Translations under genes and position numbers: made by a program
From: Taibaiella sp041660405
GTDB lineage: Bacteria > Bacteroidota > Bacteroidia > Chitinophagales > Chitinophagaceae
Assembly: GCA_041660405.1 (NCBI GenBank)
Contig: JBAZWL010000005.1
Location: 62,001 to 126,000 of the forward strand
Direction of reading: 5' to 3'
DNA: 64,000 nucleotides
Shown: positions 46,304 to 54,956 of the stretch, piece after piece
Position numbering within the stretch: the stretch's first letter is position 1
Layout: each line of letters begins with the position of its first letter
Notes under the pieces: generated by a model
Told to the model about the DNA's origin: nothing
The model's database searches: none
What the model saw: the letters and a program-made list of their open reading frames with translations, nothing else

Positions 46304-46962
46304 TGAGTAAGAAGCAACAATCGTTCGATATTATTTTGAAGCAAAAAATGCTTCCCCTATATTTTAATGCGGACCGACAAATAAGTATTGACATCTTGAA
46401 AGCCTTGTATCATGCTGGTGTAAGATCTGTTGAATATACTAACCGGGGTGCTGCAGCATTGGAGAACTTCAAAGCACTCATTACATTACGCAATGAGGAA
46501 TTGCCTGGCATGGAATTAGGAATTGGCACAATAAAAAACGTTGTTGATGCACAGGCATTTATTGATGCAGGTGCTGATTATATCATTTGCCCTGGCCTTA
46601 TTCCTGATGTGGTAAAACATGTTCAGGATAAAGGTTTATTGTGTGTACCTGGCTGTATGACTACATCAGAGATTATAGCAGCGGAACAGTTAGGCGTAAC
46701 CTTTATCAAATTATTTCCCGGAAACCTTATCGGACCTGGTTATGTGAGTGTAATAAGGGATATTTTCCCGAACCTGTTTTTTATGCCAACAGGAGGTGTA
46801 GATACAACTAGGGAGAATATACAATCATGGTTTGATGCAGGTGTATGTGCGGTAGGTATGGGTAGCAAACTGGTAAGTAAATCATTAATGGAACATAAGG
46901 ATTATGCCGCCATTCAAAAAGCCACACAGGAAGTTTTAGCTATTGTACAATCGATAAAATAA
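46303..46962 (+). CDS. eda: KDPG/KHG aldolase
   Basis: 219-aa class I aldolase splitting KDPG to pyruvate and glyceraldehyde-3-phosphate. The general base Glu44 (RSVEYTNRG), the GIGTI motif and the Schiff-base Lys136 (FIKLFPGN) are in place, with PTGGVD near the phosphate site. Overlaps kdgK by one base and precedes the transporter by 5 bases. Completes the uronate pathway encoded here. Confidence 0.94.
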   Translation: MSKKQQSFDIILKQKMLPLYFNADRQISIDILKALYHAGVRSVEYTNRGAAALENFKALITLRNEELPGMELGIGTIKNVVDAQAFIDAGADYIICPGLIPDVVKHVQDKGLLCVPGCMTTSEIIAAEQLGVTFIKLFPGNLIGPGYVSVIRDIFPNLFFMPTGGVDTTRENIQSWFDAGVCAVGMGSKLVSKSLMEHKDYAAIQKATQEVLAIVQSIK

Positions 46963-46967
46963 ACATC

Positions 46968-48351
46968 ATGAGCGTAAGTAAGAATATTGGGAAATACAGA
47001 TGGACAATATGTGCGCTGCTCTTCTTTGCAACTACTATCAACTATCTCGACCGGCAGGTATTAAGTCTGCTACAGCCAAGGCTGGCTAAGGAGTTCGACT
47101 GGTCGGACAGCGATTATGGCACTATTGTAGGTATGTTCTCCTTATCTTATGCTTTCTCTATGTTATTTGCAGGACGTGTGGTAGATTGGCTGGGTACTAA
47201 AAAAGGTTATGCCTGGTCCATTATATTGTGGTCTGTAGGCGCTATTGTGCATGCATTAGCTCATCTTATTCCGGGTAAAGTACTGGGCTTCTCTCTTGCC
47301 CGCACAGTACTTGCCGTTGGAGAATCAGGAAACTTTCCTGCTGCTATTAAAGCCACAGCAGAATATTTTCCTAAAAAAGAAAGGGCACTGGCAACAGGTA
47401 TCTTTAACTCCGGAGCTAATATAGGAGCCATTCTTGCACCTATTGTAGTACCATGGATTGCAGTAACGCTTGGTTGGCAGTGGGCTTTCATCATAATAGG
47501 CGCTGTAGGATTTATATGGCTTATAGCATGGTTGATCGTATATGAAATACCAGCGCGTAATCGCAAACTAAGTGAGGCTGAATATGCCTATATACACCAG
47601 GATGACATAGATGACTTGCAGGCTGTTGCCAAGGAAGAAAAGATTACACCAACAGAGATCGTTACGCTTGACCCTGTGGTGGAAGAAAAGCAAATTGATG
47701 GTACGAAATTCTCTTATTGGCAATGTTTGAAGTATAAACAAACCTGGGCTTTTGCTTTTGGTAAATTTATGACCGATGGCGTGTGGTGGTTCTTCTTATT
47801 CTGGTCGCCGGCATATCTTAAAGCACAGTATGGTATGGTAGATATGCAGATTGCGATACCTATTGCCGTACTATATACCATAACCATTATTGGTTCAGTA
47901 GGCGGTGGTTGGTTTCCAACTTATTTTATTAATAAAGGAATGAAACCTTACGATGGCCGCATGAAGGCTATGTTCATTATCGCACTGCTTCCATTATTGG
48001 TCTTGTCGGCACAATATCTGGGTAAATTCAATTACTGGTGGGCCATTGTTATGATTGCTATTGGTGGCTCTGCACATCAGGCCTGGAGCGCGAATATCTT
48101 TACTACGGTTAGTGATATGTTTCCTAAAAAAGCTACTGCCACGGTGGGGTATTGGTGGCATGGCCGGTGGTATAGGTTCTTTCCTCATCAATAAAGGCAG
48201 CGGTGTTCTATTCGATTACAGTCAGGAACATTGGGGTAGTAAAGAGCCTGGGTATACCATAGTGTTTGCTATTTGCGCTGTGGCTTATCTAATAGCATGG
48301 CTGGTGATGAAAAGCCTTGTGCCGAAATATAAACCCGTTACAGATCTGTAA
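46968..48351 (+). pseudogene. exuT: ExuT-like MFS hexuronate transporter, frameshifted near the C-terminus
   Basis: The first 390 or so residues are a typical hexuronate/anion-cation symporter: ATTINYLDRQVLSLLQPRLAKEF, VVDWLGTKKGY, RTVLAVGESGNFPAAIKATAEYFPKKERALATGIFNSGANIGAI. At about 48140-48150 (ACGGTGGGGTATTGG) the frame is lost; the frame ends at 48194 after off-frame residues. The next frame continues GIGGMAGGIGSFL to a stop at 48349-48351 and matches the missing last two membrane helices. A two-base loss from a VVGIGG-coding GTGGTGGGT, or a one-base gain in GGGG, explains it. It may be inactive or a sequencing error. Confidence 0.88.
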
Positions 48352-48388
48352 ATTGTTTCAGAAAACTACTTACAACTTTTCGTTTAAT

Positions 48389-48423
48389 AAAGGAAGCCTT
48401 TCATGCTGTGAAAGGCTTCCTTT
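48389..48423 (+). terminator. Rho-independent terminator ending the uronate operon
   Basis: AAAGGAAGCCTTTCA (48389-48403) pairs perfectly with TGAAAGGCTTCCTTT (48409-48423) around TGCTG, followed by a T-rich run. It marks the end of the pectin region. Confidence 0.9.
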
Positions 48424-48558
48424 ATTTTATCTCCGATATTTATCCTTTAAATTACAAAAGACCTCCCCCTTTTTATCCAGTGCATTGCACATTCTACGGA
48501 TATTACGAGCGAAGATGTACGCTTTTGCGCACACATTCTTAAGTGCTTCGCACTTTCA

Positions 48559-48718
48559 TATCAGAAAGAACATATTTAGAGCAGATGGCCCAAATTCGCA
48601 GCCCAATAATAATTTGCCTGCATTTTCATGCCCGCTCAATAGCGTAGTTACCATTCCGGACTAAACTCCAGTTTGCCAATGGTAAGGTCGCACCTGAGAT
48701 TACAAAGATTATCCCGCG
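48559..48718 (+). repeat. Left copy of a 160-bp direct repeat
   Basis: Nearly the same as 63841-64000 and in the same orientation: shared TATCAGAAAG, AAATTCGC, GCCCAATAATAAT, CATGCCCGCTCAATA, GTAGTTACCATTCCGGACTA, CTCCAGTTTGCC and ATTACAAAGATTATCCC. Weaker similarity seems to continue upstream. Likely the left end of an insertion sequence. Confidence 0.85.
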
Positions 48719-48869
48719 TTCTACCAAGCAAAGATGGAAAACTAAAGTATCCAGCCCTTCTGGACACCCTACCCTATTCCAGACGGGTCAACATCGAACA
48801 TCCGCTATTAAACCGCCGAGCAAAATTAAACCGGTAATATGCCCCTCAATAAATAAAGATAGTTTTTAA
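48628..48869 (+). pseudogene. Decayed N-terminal fragment of an IS transposase
   Basis: From the ATG at 48628 the frame reads MPAQ then TAG, where the right-edge copy has TAC (Tyr). One A is then lost from the CTAAAACTC of the intact copy. Correcting both gives SYHSGLKLQFANGKVAPE and, further on, IIPRSTKQRWKTK, which looks like the helix-turn-helix start of IS-type transposases. The restored frame stays open to TAA at 48867-48869, but beyond about 48770 similarity to a transposase is not evident. Family not assigned. Confidence 0.5.
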
Positions 48870-48949
48870 TGCGATATTAGTTGTAGGAATTGATTAAGTA
48901 TTCCACACCAAACCGGATTATCCTGAAAAGCCAATGATTAAGAAAATAG

Positions 48950-50971
48950 ATGGTGCAGCTGATCCAAGAAAATGGATTTATACCTTACTTTGGGGATTGT
49001 CAACCTTATCTGAATTTAAACTTGGAACACACAGCAGACACCAGCCTCTTTCACAGGCAGATTAAACCGGCCGGTATACTCATCGCAACCGGGATTGTAT
49101 TCGGTGATATCGGCACCTCACCACTTTATACCTTGAATGCCTTGTTCCATCCAGGAGAGGTGGTATCGGAAATGAAAGCATTGGGGATACTTAGCTGTAT
49201 TATCTGGACATTGACTTTGCAGACAACCCTGAAATACATCCTGATCACCTTGCAAGCTGATAATAATGGCGAGGGCGGAATATTTTCCCTGTACACTTTG
49301 ATCCGAAGGTATTTTGGCAAATGGCTGCTCATCCCTGCCATACTTGGCGGCGCTTTCCTGATTGCGGACGGTATTATTACGCCGCCCATTTCTGTGTCCT
49401 CGGCGATCGAAGGGTTACAAAAATTTGATCCAAATCTGAATACAGTTCCAATCGTCATTGCAATCATTGTTTTTCTGTTTATCATTCAACAGCTCGGCAC
49501 TCAAAAAATCGGTAAGTTTTTCGGGCCTGTTATGCTGGTCTGGTTTTCGTTTATTGGTATCATTGGTATGATGGCATTAAGTATAAACCCTTCAGTGTTA
49601 AAGGCAATAAACCCGGTCTATGCTTACGAGTTGCTGGTCCATTTCCCATCCGGCTTTTGGCTGTTAGGCGGCATCTTCCTGTGTACGACTGGGGCAGAGG
49701 CTTTGTATAGCGATATGGGGCATGTGGGCAGAAACAACATCCGGGTAAGCTGGATCTACATCAAAGTCTGCCTGATCCTTTCCTATGCCGGGCAAACCGC
49801 CTGGCTCATACAAGCAGGTAAGGCCAATGAACTAAGCCCATTCTACAATATTATTCCGCAGACCATTTACATTCCGTCTGTGATACTGGCGTCACTGGCG
49901 ACAGTTATTGCGAGCCAGGCGTTGATCTCCGGATGTTTTACATTGGTCAATGAAGCGATCCGGTTAGGGCTCTGGCCGAGGAACAGGGTGATATTCCCAG
50001 GGACTATCAAAGGGCAGATGTACATACCTTTCTTTAACTGGTTTTTGATGGGCGCCTGTATCGTGATGGTATTATATTTCAGGGAGTCTAAAAACATGGA
50101 GGCTGCTTTTGGCCTGTCCGTCACGCTGACCATGCTGATCACGACTTTCCTTATTGCACTTTATTTGAAGATCAAACGGGTGTCCTTCCCGGTAATTGCT
50201 TTGATCACCTGTATATTCCTGGCAGTGGAATGTTCCTTTTTAATAGCGAACCTTCAAAAGCTGCATGAAGGTGGTTGGATCATGTTGGTTGTCGGCGCAA
50301 TACTTTCGGTCACGATGATCACCTGGCAGCAAGGAAGGACCAGGCAGGAGAAGCTCGTTGCTTTTGCCGAATTAACACCCCTGGTACAACAAAAGCTAAG
50401 GGATTTATCGACAAACTATGCGATCAGGAGCTATGCTACCAACCTGATTTATCTTACAACCGCAAACAAACCAGTAAAAATTGAGCGCAGGGCACTGGAC
50501 TCCATTTTTCAAAGTCCGGCCAAAAGGGCTGACGTGTATTGGTTTGTGCACGTACATGTCACGGATGAACCCTATACATTAAAGTATGAGGCCCATACCT
50601 TATCTGCCAATGATATTTACCATGTAATCCTGCACATAGGGTTCAGGATGGAGCCCAAAGTCGACCTATTTTTCAGAAAGATTGCCTCCGAACTGATCCA
50701 AAGCGGGGAATTGACTTACGAAAAGGCAGAGGAGAAAAAGTATGATACCAAGGATATCGGGGATTATCGCTTCATTGTTACCAACTCGTTCCTGTCCTAC
50801 GATAATACGCTGCCTTACTGGACAAACCTTTTGATCAAATCCTATTATAACCTGAAGCTATTAGGTGTCCGGGAAGACATCAACTACGGCCTGGATGAAA
50901 GCAATGTGGTTTTTGAAAAATACCCGTTGGTGTATGGAAAGGCAGATGAATTTGCTTTGGAAAGGATTTAG
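48950..50971 (+). CDS. kup: Kup-family potassium:proton symporter
   Basis: 673 aa. Low-affinity K+ uptake carrier of the inner membrane, with 12 predicted membrane segments in the first 450 residues and a cytosolic C-terminal domain. The hallmark first helix GIVFGDIGTSPLYTL and the later NGEGGIFSLYTL, GDGIITPPISVSSAIEGL-like and TTGAEALYSDMGH motifs are clear. The start at 48950 leaves about 35 residues before helix 1; a later start is possible. Followed by a small gene 32 bases downstream. Confidence 0.94.
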   Translation: MVQLIQENGFIPYFGDCQPYLNLNLEHTADTSLFHRQIKPAGILIATGIVFGDIGTSPLYTLNALFHPGEVVSEMKALGILSCIIWTLTLQTTLKYILITLQADNNGEGGIFSLYTLIRRYFGKWLLIPAILGGAFLIADGIITPPISVSSAIEGLQKFDPNLNTVPIVIAIIVFLFIIQQLGTQKIGKFFGPVMLVWFSFIGIIGMMALSINPSVLKAINPVYAYELLVHFPSGFWLLGGIFLCTTGAEALYSDMGHVGRNNIRVSWIYIKVCLILSYAGQTAWLIQAGKANELSPFYNIIPQTIYIPSVILASLATVIASQALISGCFTLVNEAIRLGLWPRNRVIFPGTIKGQMYIPFFNWFLMGACIVMVLYFRESKNMEAAFGLSVTLTMLITTFLIALYLKIKRVSFPVIALITCIFLAVECSFLIANLQKLHEGGWIMLVVGAILSVTMITWQQGRTRQEKLVAFAELTPLVQQKLRDLSTNYAIRSYATNLIYLTTANKPVKIERRALDSIFQSPAKRADVYWFVHVHVTDEPYTLKYEAHTLSANDIYHVILHIGFRMEPKVDLFFRKIASELIQSGELTYEKAEEKKYDTKDIGDYRFIVTNSFLSYDNTLPYWTNLLIKSYYNLKLLGVREDINYGLDESNVVFEKYPLVYGKADEFALERI

Positions 50972-51003
50972 CAACAATAAATCAATATTTAAAACATACC
51001 AAA

Positions 51004-51384
51004 ATGCTTAAAAAAGAAGTATTGTTGATTGGGATTAATCCCCAATTTATAGATTTCAGTAATTTGCCATCTGAAATTAATGCCGAAATGATCCGGCAAG
51101 AAGCTGTTCTTGCGAACGAGCAATTAATTGCAGCAGGCTATAACATCTATAATTGTTTCATTGACCTGGGAGAAACTGCAGAAGCCACTATAATGGACCT
51201 ATTAGACGCACATAAGTTCGATTGCATAATGATCGGCGCAGGGGTGCGTACTCTGCCGGAGCATACGGTTCTGTTTGAAAAGGTGATCAATTTAATTCAT
51301 TCCCATGCGCCACTCTCCAAGATTTGTTTTAACACCAGGCCAGCGGATACTTTGCAATCAGTACAACGATGGGTCGGTGAATAA
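51004..51384 (+). CDS. Small soluble protein of unknown function beside kup
   Basis: 126 aa, no signal or membrane segment. The pattern KKEVLLIGINP at the N-terminus, alternating strands and helices, FDCIMIGAGVRTLPEH and C-terminal SKICFNTRPADT suggests a small Rossmann-like or CheY/flavodoxin-like alpha/beta fold. I do not recognise a family function. It is 32 bases after kup and probably co-transcribed, with a terminator following at 51516. Confidence 0.7.
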   Translation: MLKKEVLLIGINPQFIDFSNLPSEINAEMIRQEAVLANEQLIAAGYNIYNCFIDLGETAEATIMDLLDAHKFDCIMIGAGVRTLPEHTVLFEKVINLIHSHAPLSKICFNTRPADTLQSVQRWVGE

Positions 51385-51515
51385 AGCAATACAGCCCATG
51401 TTCACATTTATTAACCCTATGGAACAGAAATCGAACCGTTTCATGAAGTAGTGTACCAGTAGTTGATATAGCCGGAAACACCAGTAAAATCAACAAGGTA
51501 CCGCGCTAAAAGAAA

Positions 51516-51555
51516 AAAGAAAGGATGCAGTGGAAGCACTGTATCCTTTCTTTTT
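51516..51555 (+). terminator. Rho-independent terminator after the kup unit
   Basis: AAAGAAAGGATGCAGT (51516-51531) pairs with ACTGTATCCTTTCTTT (51538-51553) around GGAAGC, with one G-U pair, followed by T-run. Confidence 0.85.
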
Positions 51556-51735
51556 AATTCAAGGGCAAGCTCAAATAGCGTGCAAAATATTTTCACATGT
51601 TATTGATTGCAGCCTATTAGTGGTGTGATTTCCGTTCACAAAAAAAGGCACAAACGCAAAATTCCGGCATTTACTACTGGCAGTTGTCAGATAACAACTG
51701 AAAGTAGCGCAATTACAACTACAAGTAACCGTCGT

Positions 51736-51769
51736 TTTCTGATTCGGGAAATACATGGGATTACCTTTG
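51736..51769 (+). promoter_or_regulatory. Promoter of the XRE-pentapeptide/ABC operon
   Basis: An exact Bacteroidota -7 box TACCTTTG lies at 51762-51769, with a TTTT-type -33 element about 21 bases upstream (51736-51740). It lies 36 bases before the ATG at 51805. Confidence 0.6.
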
Positions 51770-51804
51770 CAGTGTCGACAAAATAAAACAAAAAGACATT
51801 AAAT

Positions 51805-52722
51805 ATGGATACTACAATGATTGGCAACAAAATTGCCATAGCACGAAAAAAAATGAATATTTCCCAGGCACAGCTTGCTGAACAATTATTTATCAGCCCA
51901 CAAGCGGTAGGCAAATGGGAACGCGGAGAGTCAGTTCCGGACATCATTACTTTTAACAGGCTCGCGGAAATCCTGGATGTTGACCTTAACTATTTTTCAG
52001 AAAACTTCCAGTCGGTGGCCATTGAAACCTCACCCGCAGAGCCTCTGGATAAGCAGCCAGCTGAATTGACTTCGAATGCTTCGCCATTGCCATCTGAAAA
52101 GCAGCAGAAAAAACTGAGTTGGGATATGTCACGTGGGAATTGGGTAGATGCTGACTTTTCCGGTTTGAAAAACCTGCATGAAAAGTTCAGTTCTTCCAAC
52201 ATGCAGCGCTGCAAGTTTATCGGTTCAGAGTTGTCGGGACTTCTGCTAAAAAACAATAATGTTGATAGCTGCGATTTTTCCGGTTCCGACTTCAGCCGCA
52301 GCCATATTCAAGGTTCAAACTTAGCCAATAATATATTTAAGGACTGTTCACTAAACGAAACGGAATTTTTAGGAAGCTATCTCACCGGCTGTGATTTCAC
52401 CGGAGCCGATTTTACCGGAGTGGTGGCTAAATCCGGAGGCTTCGAGAAAGATATATTTGTAAATGCTGTGTGGAACCGCACTTCTTTTACAGATACATAC
52501 ATTGCCGATATTGTTTTTGAAGGTACCGTGGAGGATTGCTCTTTTGAAAACTGTTCCTTTAAAAGGGTGACTTTCCAGAATGCAACCCTGCTCAATACTT
52601 TCTTTAAAAACAACAGTTTGAAACGGATCAAGTTTGTAGACTGCCAGGCAGATCGGATGACCTACGAATTCCTGAAAAGCGGGAAAGCAGACCTGAGTGG
52701 TATCACATTATTAACAAACTAA
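51805..52722 (+). CDS. XRE-type HTH fused to pentapeptide repeats
   Basis: 305 aa. Residues about 6-62 form a Cro/CI-type helix-turn-helix (GNKIAIARKKMNISQAQLAE, SPQAVGKWERGESVPD). A polar linker rich in Pro, Ser and Glu follows (about 70-102). From about 112 to 285 there are pentapeptide-type repeats with A/C-D-F-x-G spacing (CDFSGSDFSRS, CDFTGADFTG, CSFENCSFKR). Pentapeptide repeat proteins such as Qnr and McbG mimic DNA and protect gyrase. Here the domain is joined to a DNA-binding head and sits 6 bases upstream of an ABC exporter. It is probably the operon's regulator; the exact ligand or partner is unknown. Confidence 0.88.
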   Translation: MDTTMIGNKIAIARKKMNISQAQLAEQLFISPQAVGKWERGESVPDIITFNRLAEILDVDLNYFSENFQSVAIETSPAEPLDKQPAELTSNASPLPSEKQQKKLSWDMSRGNWVDADFSGLKNLHEKFSSSNMQRCKFIGSELSGLLLKNNNVDSCDFSGSDFSRSHIQGSNLANNIFKDCSLNETEFLGSYLTGCDFTGADFTGVVAKSGGFEKDIFVNAVWNRTSFTDTYIADIVFEGTVEDCSFENCSFKRVTFQNATLLNTFFKNNSLKRIKFVDCQADRMTYEFLKSGKADLSGITLLTN

Positions 52723-52728
52723 GCACTC

Positions 52729-53502
52729 ATGAATATGTTACAAAATGAAATCGCCATCTCGGTGCAAGGGTTGACAAAATCTTATAAAAATGTACCAGTG
52801 CTGAAAGGAGTAGATTTTCAGGTAAAAACAGGTAGTATTTTCGCCCTGCTTGGCTCCAACGGTGCAGGCAAGACGACCATTGTCAAAATACTTAGTACGC
52901 TACTTAGGCAAGACAGCGGAAATGCTATCGTCAATGGATTCGACGTTGCTTCAAAACCTGACAGCGTGCGGGCTTCGATCAGCCTGACCGGGCAGTTTGC
53001 AGCTGTGGACGAGATTTTGACCGGACGGGAAAACCTCGTTATGATTGCCAGGCTGCGGCACCTTAGCCATCCGCACCAAGTGGCCGAGGATTTGCTGAAA
53101 CGCTTCGGCCTGGCAGATGCCGCCGATCGCAGGGCTTCTACTTATTCGGGCGGCATGCGCCGCAGGCTCGACATCGCCATGAGCCTCGTGGGAAACGCGC
53201 AGCTCATTTTCCTTGATGAGCCGACTACGGGGCTTGACCCCGAAGCACGTCTTGAAGTCTGGAAGATCATCAAAGCGCTTGCAGGCAGTGGTATAACGGT
53301 ACTATTGACCACCCAGTACCTGGAGGAAGCTGAGCAGCTTGCAGACAGGATCGCCATTCTTGATCAGGGTACAATTATCGTTAGTGGCACGCTAGCAGAG
53401 CTGAAAAAGTTGTTCCCACCCGCAAAGGTTGAATACATTGAAAAACAGCCGACGCTGGAAGAGATATTTCTTGCAATCATTGGCAAAAAAGAAAAAAACT
53501 AA
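52729..53502 (+). CDS. ABC exporter ATPase, DrrA-like
   Basis: 257 aa. Walker A GSNGAGKTT (42-50), signature YSGGMRRR (139-146), Walker B LIFLDEPTTGLD (159-170) and H-loop region LLTTQYLEEAEQLADRI are intact. The sequence most resembles the daunorubicin/DrrA-type export ATPases (TGQFAAVDEILTGRENL). It is shorter than typical DrrA proteins, which carry an additional C-terminal domain. It forms a pair with the permease one base downstream, probably exporting a toxic compound. Confidence 0.9.
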   Translation: MNMLQNEIAISVQGLTKSYKNVPVLKGVDFQVKTGSIFALLGSNGAGKTTIVKILSTLLRQDSGNAIVNGFDVASKPDSVRASISLTGQFAAVDEILTGRENLVMIARLRHLSHPHQVAEDLLKRFGLADAADRRASTYSGGMRRRLDIAMSLVGNAQLIFLDEPTTGLDPEARLEVWKIIKALAGSGITVLLTTQYLEEAEQLADRIAILDQGTIIVSGTLAELKKLFPPAKVEYIEKQPTLEEIFLAIIGKKEKN

Positions 53503-53503
53503 A

Positions 53504-54277
53504 ATGAAAACGATAATCATAAAGAACTATTTTCTAAGGGATATGGGTGTTATGCTCGGACGTTCCCTTCGCCATGTTTTCCGCAGCCTGGACACTATCA
53601 TCACAGTTACCATCATGCCCATTGCGATGATGCTGTTGTTTGTCTATGTCTTAGGCGGTGCAATCGAAACCGGCACCGACAATTATGTGAATTACCTATT
53701 GCCTGGTATATTGCTTATTGCCGTAGCCAATAGTGTAGGCTATGTGTCTTACCGCCTGTTCTTAGATAAGCAACGGGGCATATTTGAACGTTTCAACTCT
53801 ATGCCGATTGCGCGTTCGGCTGCGCTGTGGGGACATGTGTTGACCTCGCTGGTTTCCAATGCGATTTCACTTGTCGTGATCGTCCTCGTTGCGCTCATTA
53901 TGGGCTTCCGTTCACCTGCAGGAGTATTGTCCTGGCTTGCCGTGGCTGGAATACTGGCGCTGTTTACACTGTCCTTAACGTGGATCGCAGCGATTGCCGG
54001 GTTGGCCGCAAAATCAGTAGATGGAGCAGGCGTGATTGCCTATCCGATCCACTTCCTGCCGTTAATCAGCTCAGCGTTTGTACCTACCGCATCTATGCCC
54101 GGGCCTGTTCGCGCCTTCGCTGAAAATCAGCCGGTCACCCCGATAGTGGAGGCTATACGCGCACTGCTTTCAGACCAGCCCGTAGGCAACGAAATAGGGG
54201 TCGCCCTTGCCTGGTGCGTCGCCATTATGCTCATGGGTTATATCCTTGCGATGAGGGTGTATAGAAAACAGATGTAA
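53504..54277 (+). CDS. ABC-2 type permease, DrrB-like
   Basis: 257-aa inner-membrane partner of the preceding ATPase. I chose ATG 53504, which follows the ATPase stop by one base; a longer frame from 53429 overlaps that gene. Six hydrophobic segments (MPIAMMLLFVYVLGG, LLPGILLIAVANSVG, AISLVVIVLVALIMG, LSWLAVAGILALFTLS, IAYPIHFLPLISSAFVP) match ABC-2 permeases of the DrrB type, including the FNSMPIARSAALWGHV segment. Last gene of the XRE unit. Confidence 0.9.
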   Translation: MKTIIIKNYFLRDMGVMLGRSLRHVFRSLDTIITVTIMPIAMMLLFVYVLGGAIETGTDNYVNYLLPGILLIAVANSVGYVSYRLFLDKQRGIFERFNSMPIARSAALWGHVLTSLVSNAISLVVIVLVALIMGFRSPAGVLSWLAVAGILALFTLSLTWIAAIAGLAAKSVDGAGVIAYPIHFLPLISSAFVPTASMPGPVRAFAENQPVTPIVEAIRALLSDQPVGNEIGVALAWCVAIMLMGYILAMRVYRKQM

Positions 54278-54418
54278 GGGATTTGTTTTTTGCTAAGGTG
54301 GTGCAAAATGTCAGCAGAATTCCAGTTGGTTTGGTTAGGTTATCAATCTTAGCAACTATCTCAGATACAACCACTAGCTACCTCAGCAGTGAGCTTTCAC
54401 GCCGATTGAAGTTTCCTT

Positions 54419-54880
54419 TTAGGCTCTTTTCGGACGGAGTACCAGTCCGCTTAAAGCCGCGCCGATTAGGGCCAGTACAAGCGTAACAATCGCCCCGGCT
54501 TTCCCGCTGCCCGAACCAAAAACAGCGCCGGCAGAAGTGCTAAGATGTATCATACTAAGGATAATAGCTATCCCTGCAAGTGACAAGGAAATGATCGCTT
54601 GTGTTCGCTTGTTTCCATTATTTCCCGCGCCGGAACGGTTAGCTGATTTTGACCGCGCTTTAGCCAGCGCTCCCATAATTACACTAACGAGTGCTATTGC
54701 GCCACCTGCTAAGGACTTGGCACGCCCTGCTGTAATGCCGGTGACAGTAGGGGAAGGGCCATCACTTGCTGATTGTGCAAATACTTTTTCTGGCATCAAA
54801 AAGGAAAATCCAATAATTAAGCATCCCAATAAAACGAATGGAACATATTTTTTGAATGAGATTTTGTCCTGTAAGTTCAT
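54419..54880 (-). CDS. DUF6223-like glycine-rich membrane protein
   Basis: 153 aa. After a hydrophobic signal or anchor (PFVLLGCLIIGFSFLM) come three further hydrophobic helices rich in Gly and Ala (KSLAGGAIALVSVIMGALA, IISLSLAGIAIILSM, GAIVTLVLALIGAALSG), joined by a basic, Asn/Gly-rich loop (SKSANRSGAGNNGNKR). It resembles DUF6223 proteins, whose function is not known to me. It is convergent with the ABC operon and lies downstream of an AraC gene on the same strand. Confidence 0.65.
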   Translation of the reverse strand: MNLQDKISFKKYVPFVLLGCLIIGFSFLMPEKVFAQSASDGPSPTVTGITAGRAKSLAGGAIALVSVIMGALAKARSKSANRSGAGNNGNKRTQAIISLSLAGIAIILSMIHLSTSAGAVFGSGSGKAGAIVTLVLALIGAALSGLVLRPKRA

Positions 54881-54956
54881 AAGAATTTTTTGACAAAGCT
54901 ATATGCCATGCACCAGATAAAATTGTAAAATCGCGACATCTTTCTGCAGCCCCGGA

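Larger units (their letters stand above)
51385..51804. other. Intergenic region before the XRE-pentapeptide gene
   Basis: 420 bases without a credible gene. It contains a strong terminator (51516-51555) and a promoter candidate (51736-51769). Short frames on the minus strand have no start, codon pattern or homology I can support. Confidence 0.6.

Noticed and set aside
54537..54893. Plus-strand 118-codon frame
   Set aside because: Antisense shadow of the DUF6223-like gene, which has signal and membrane helices.
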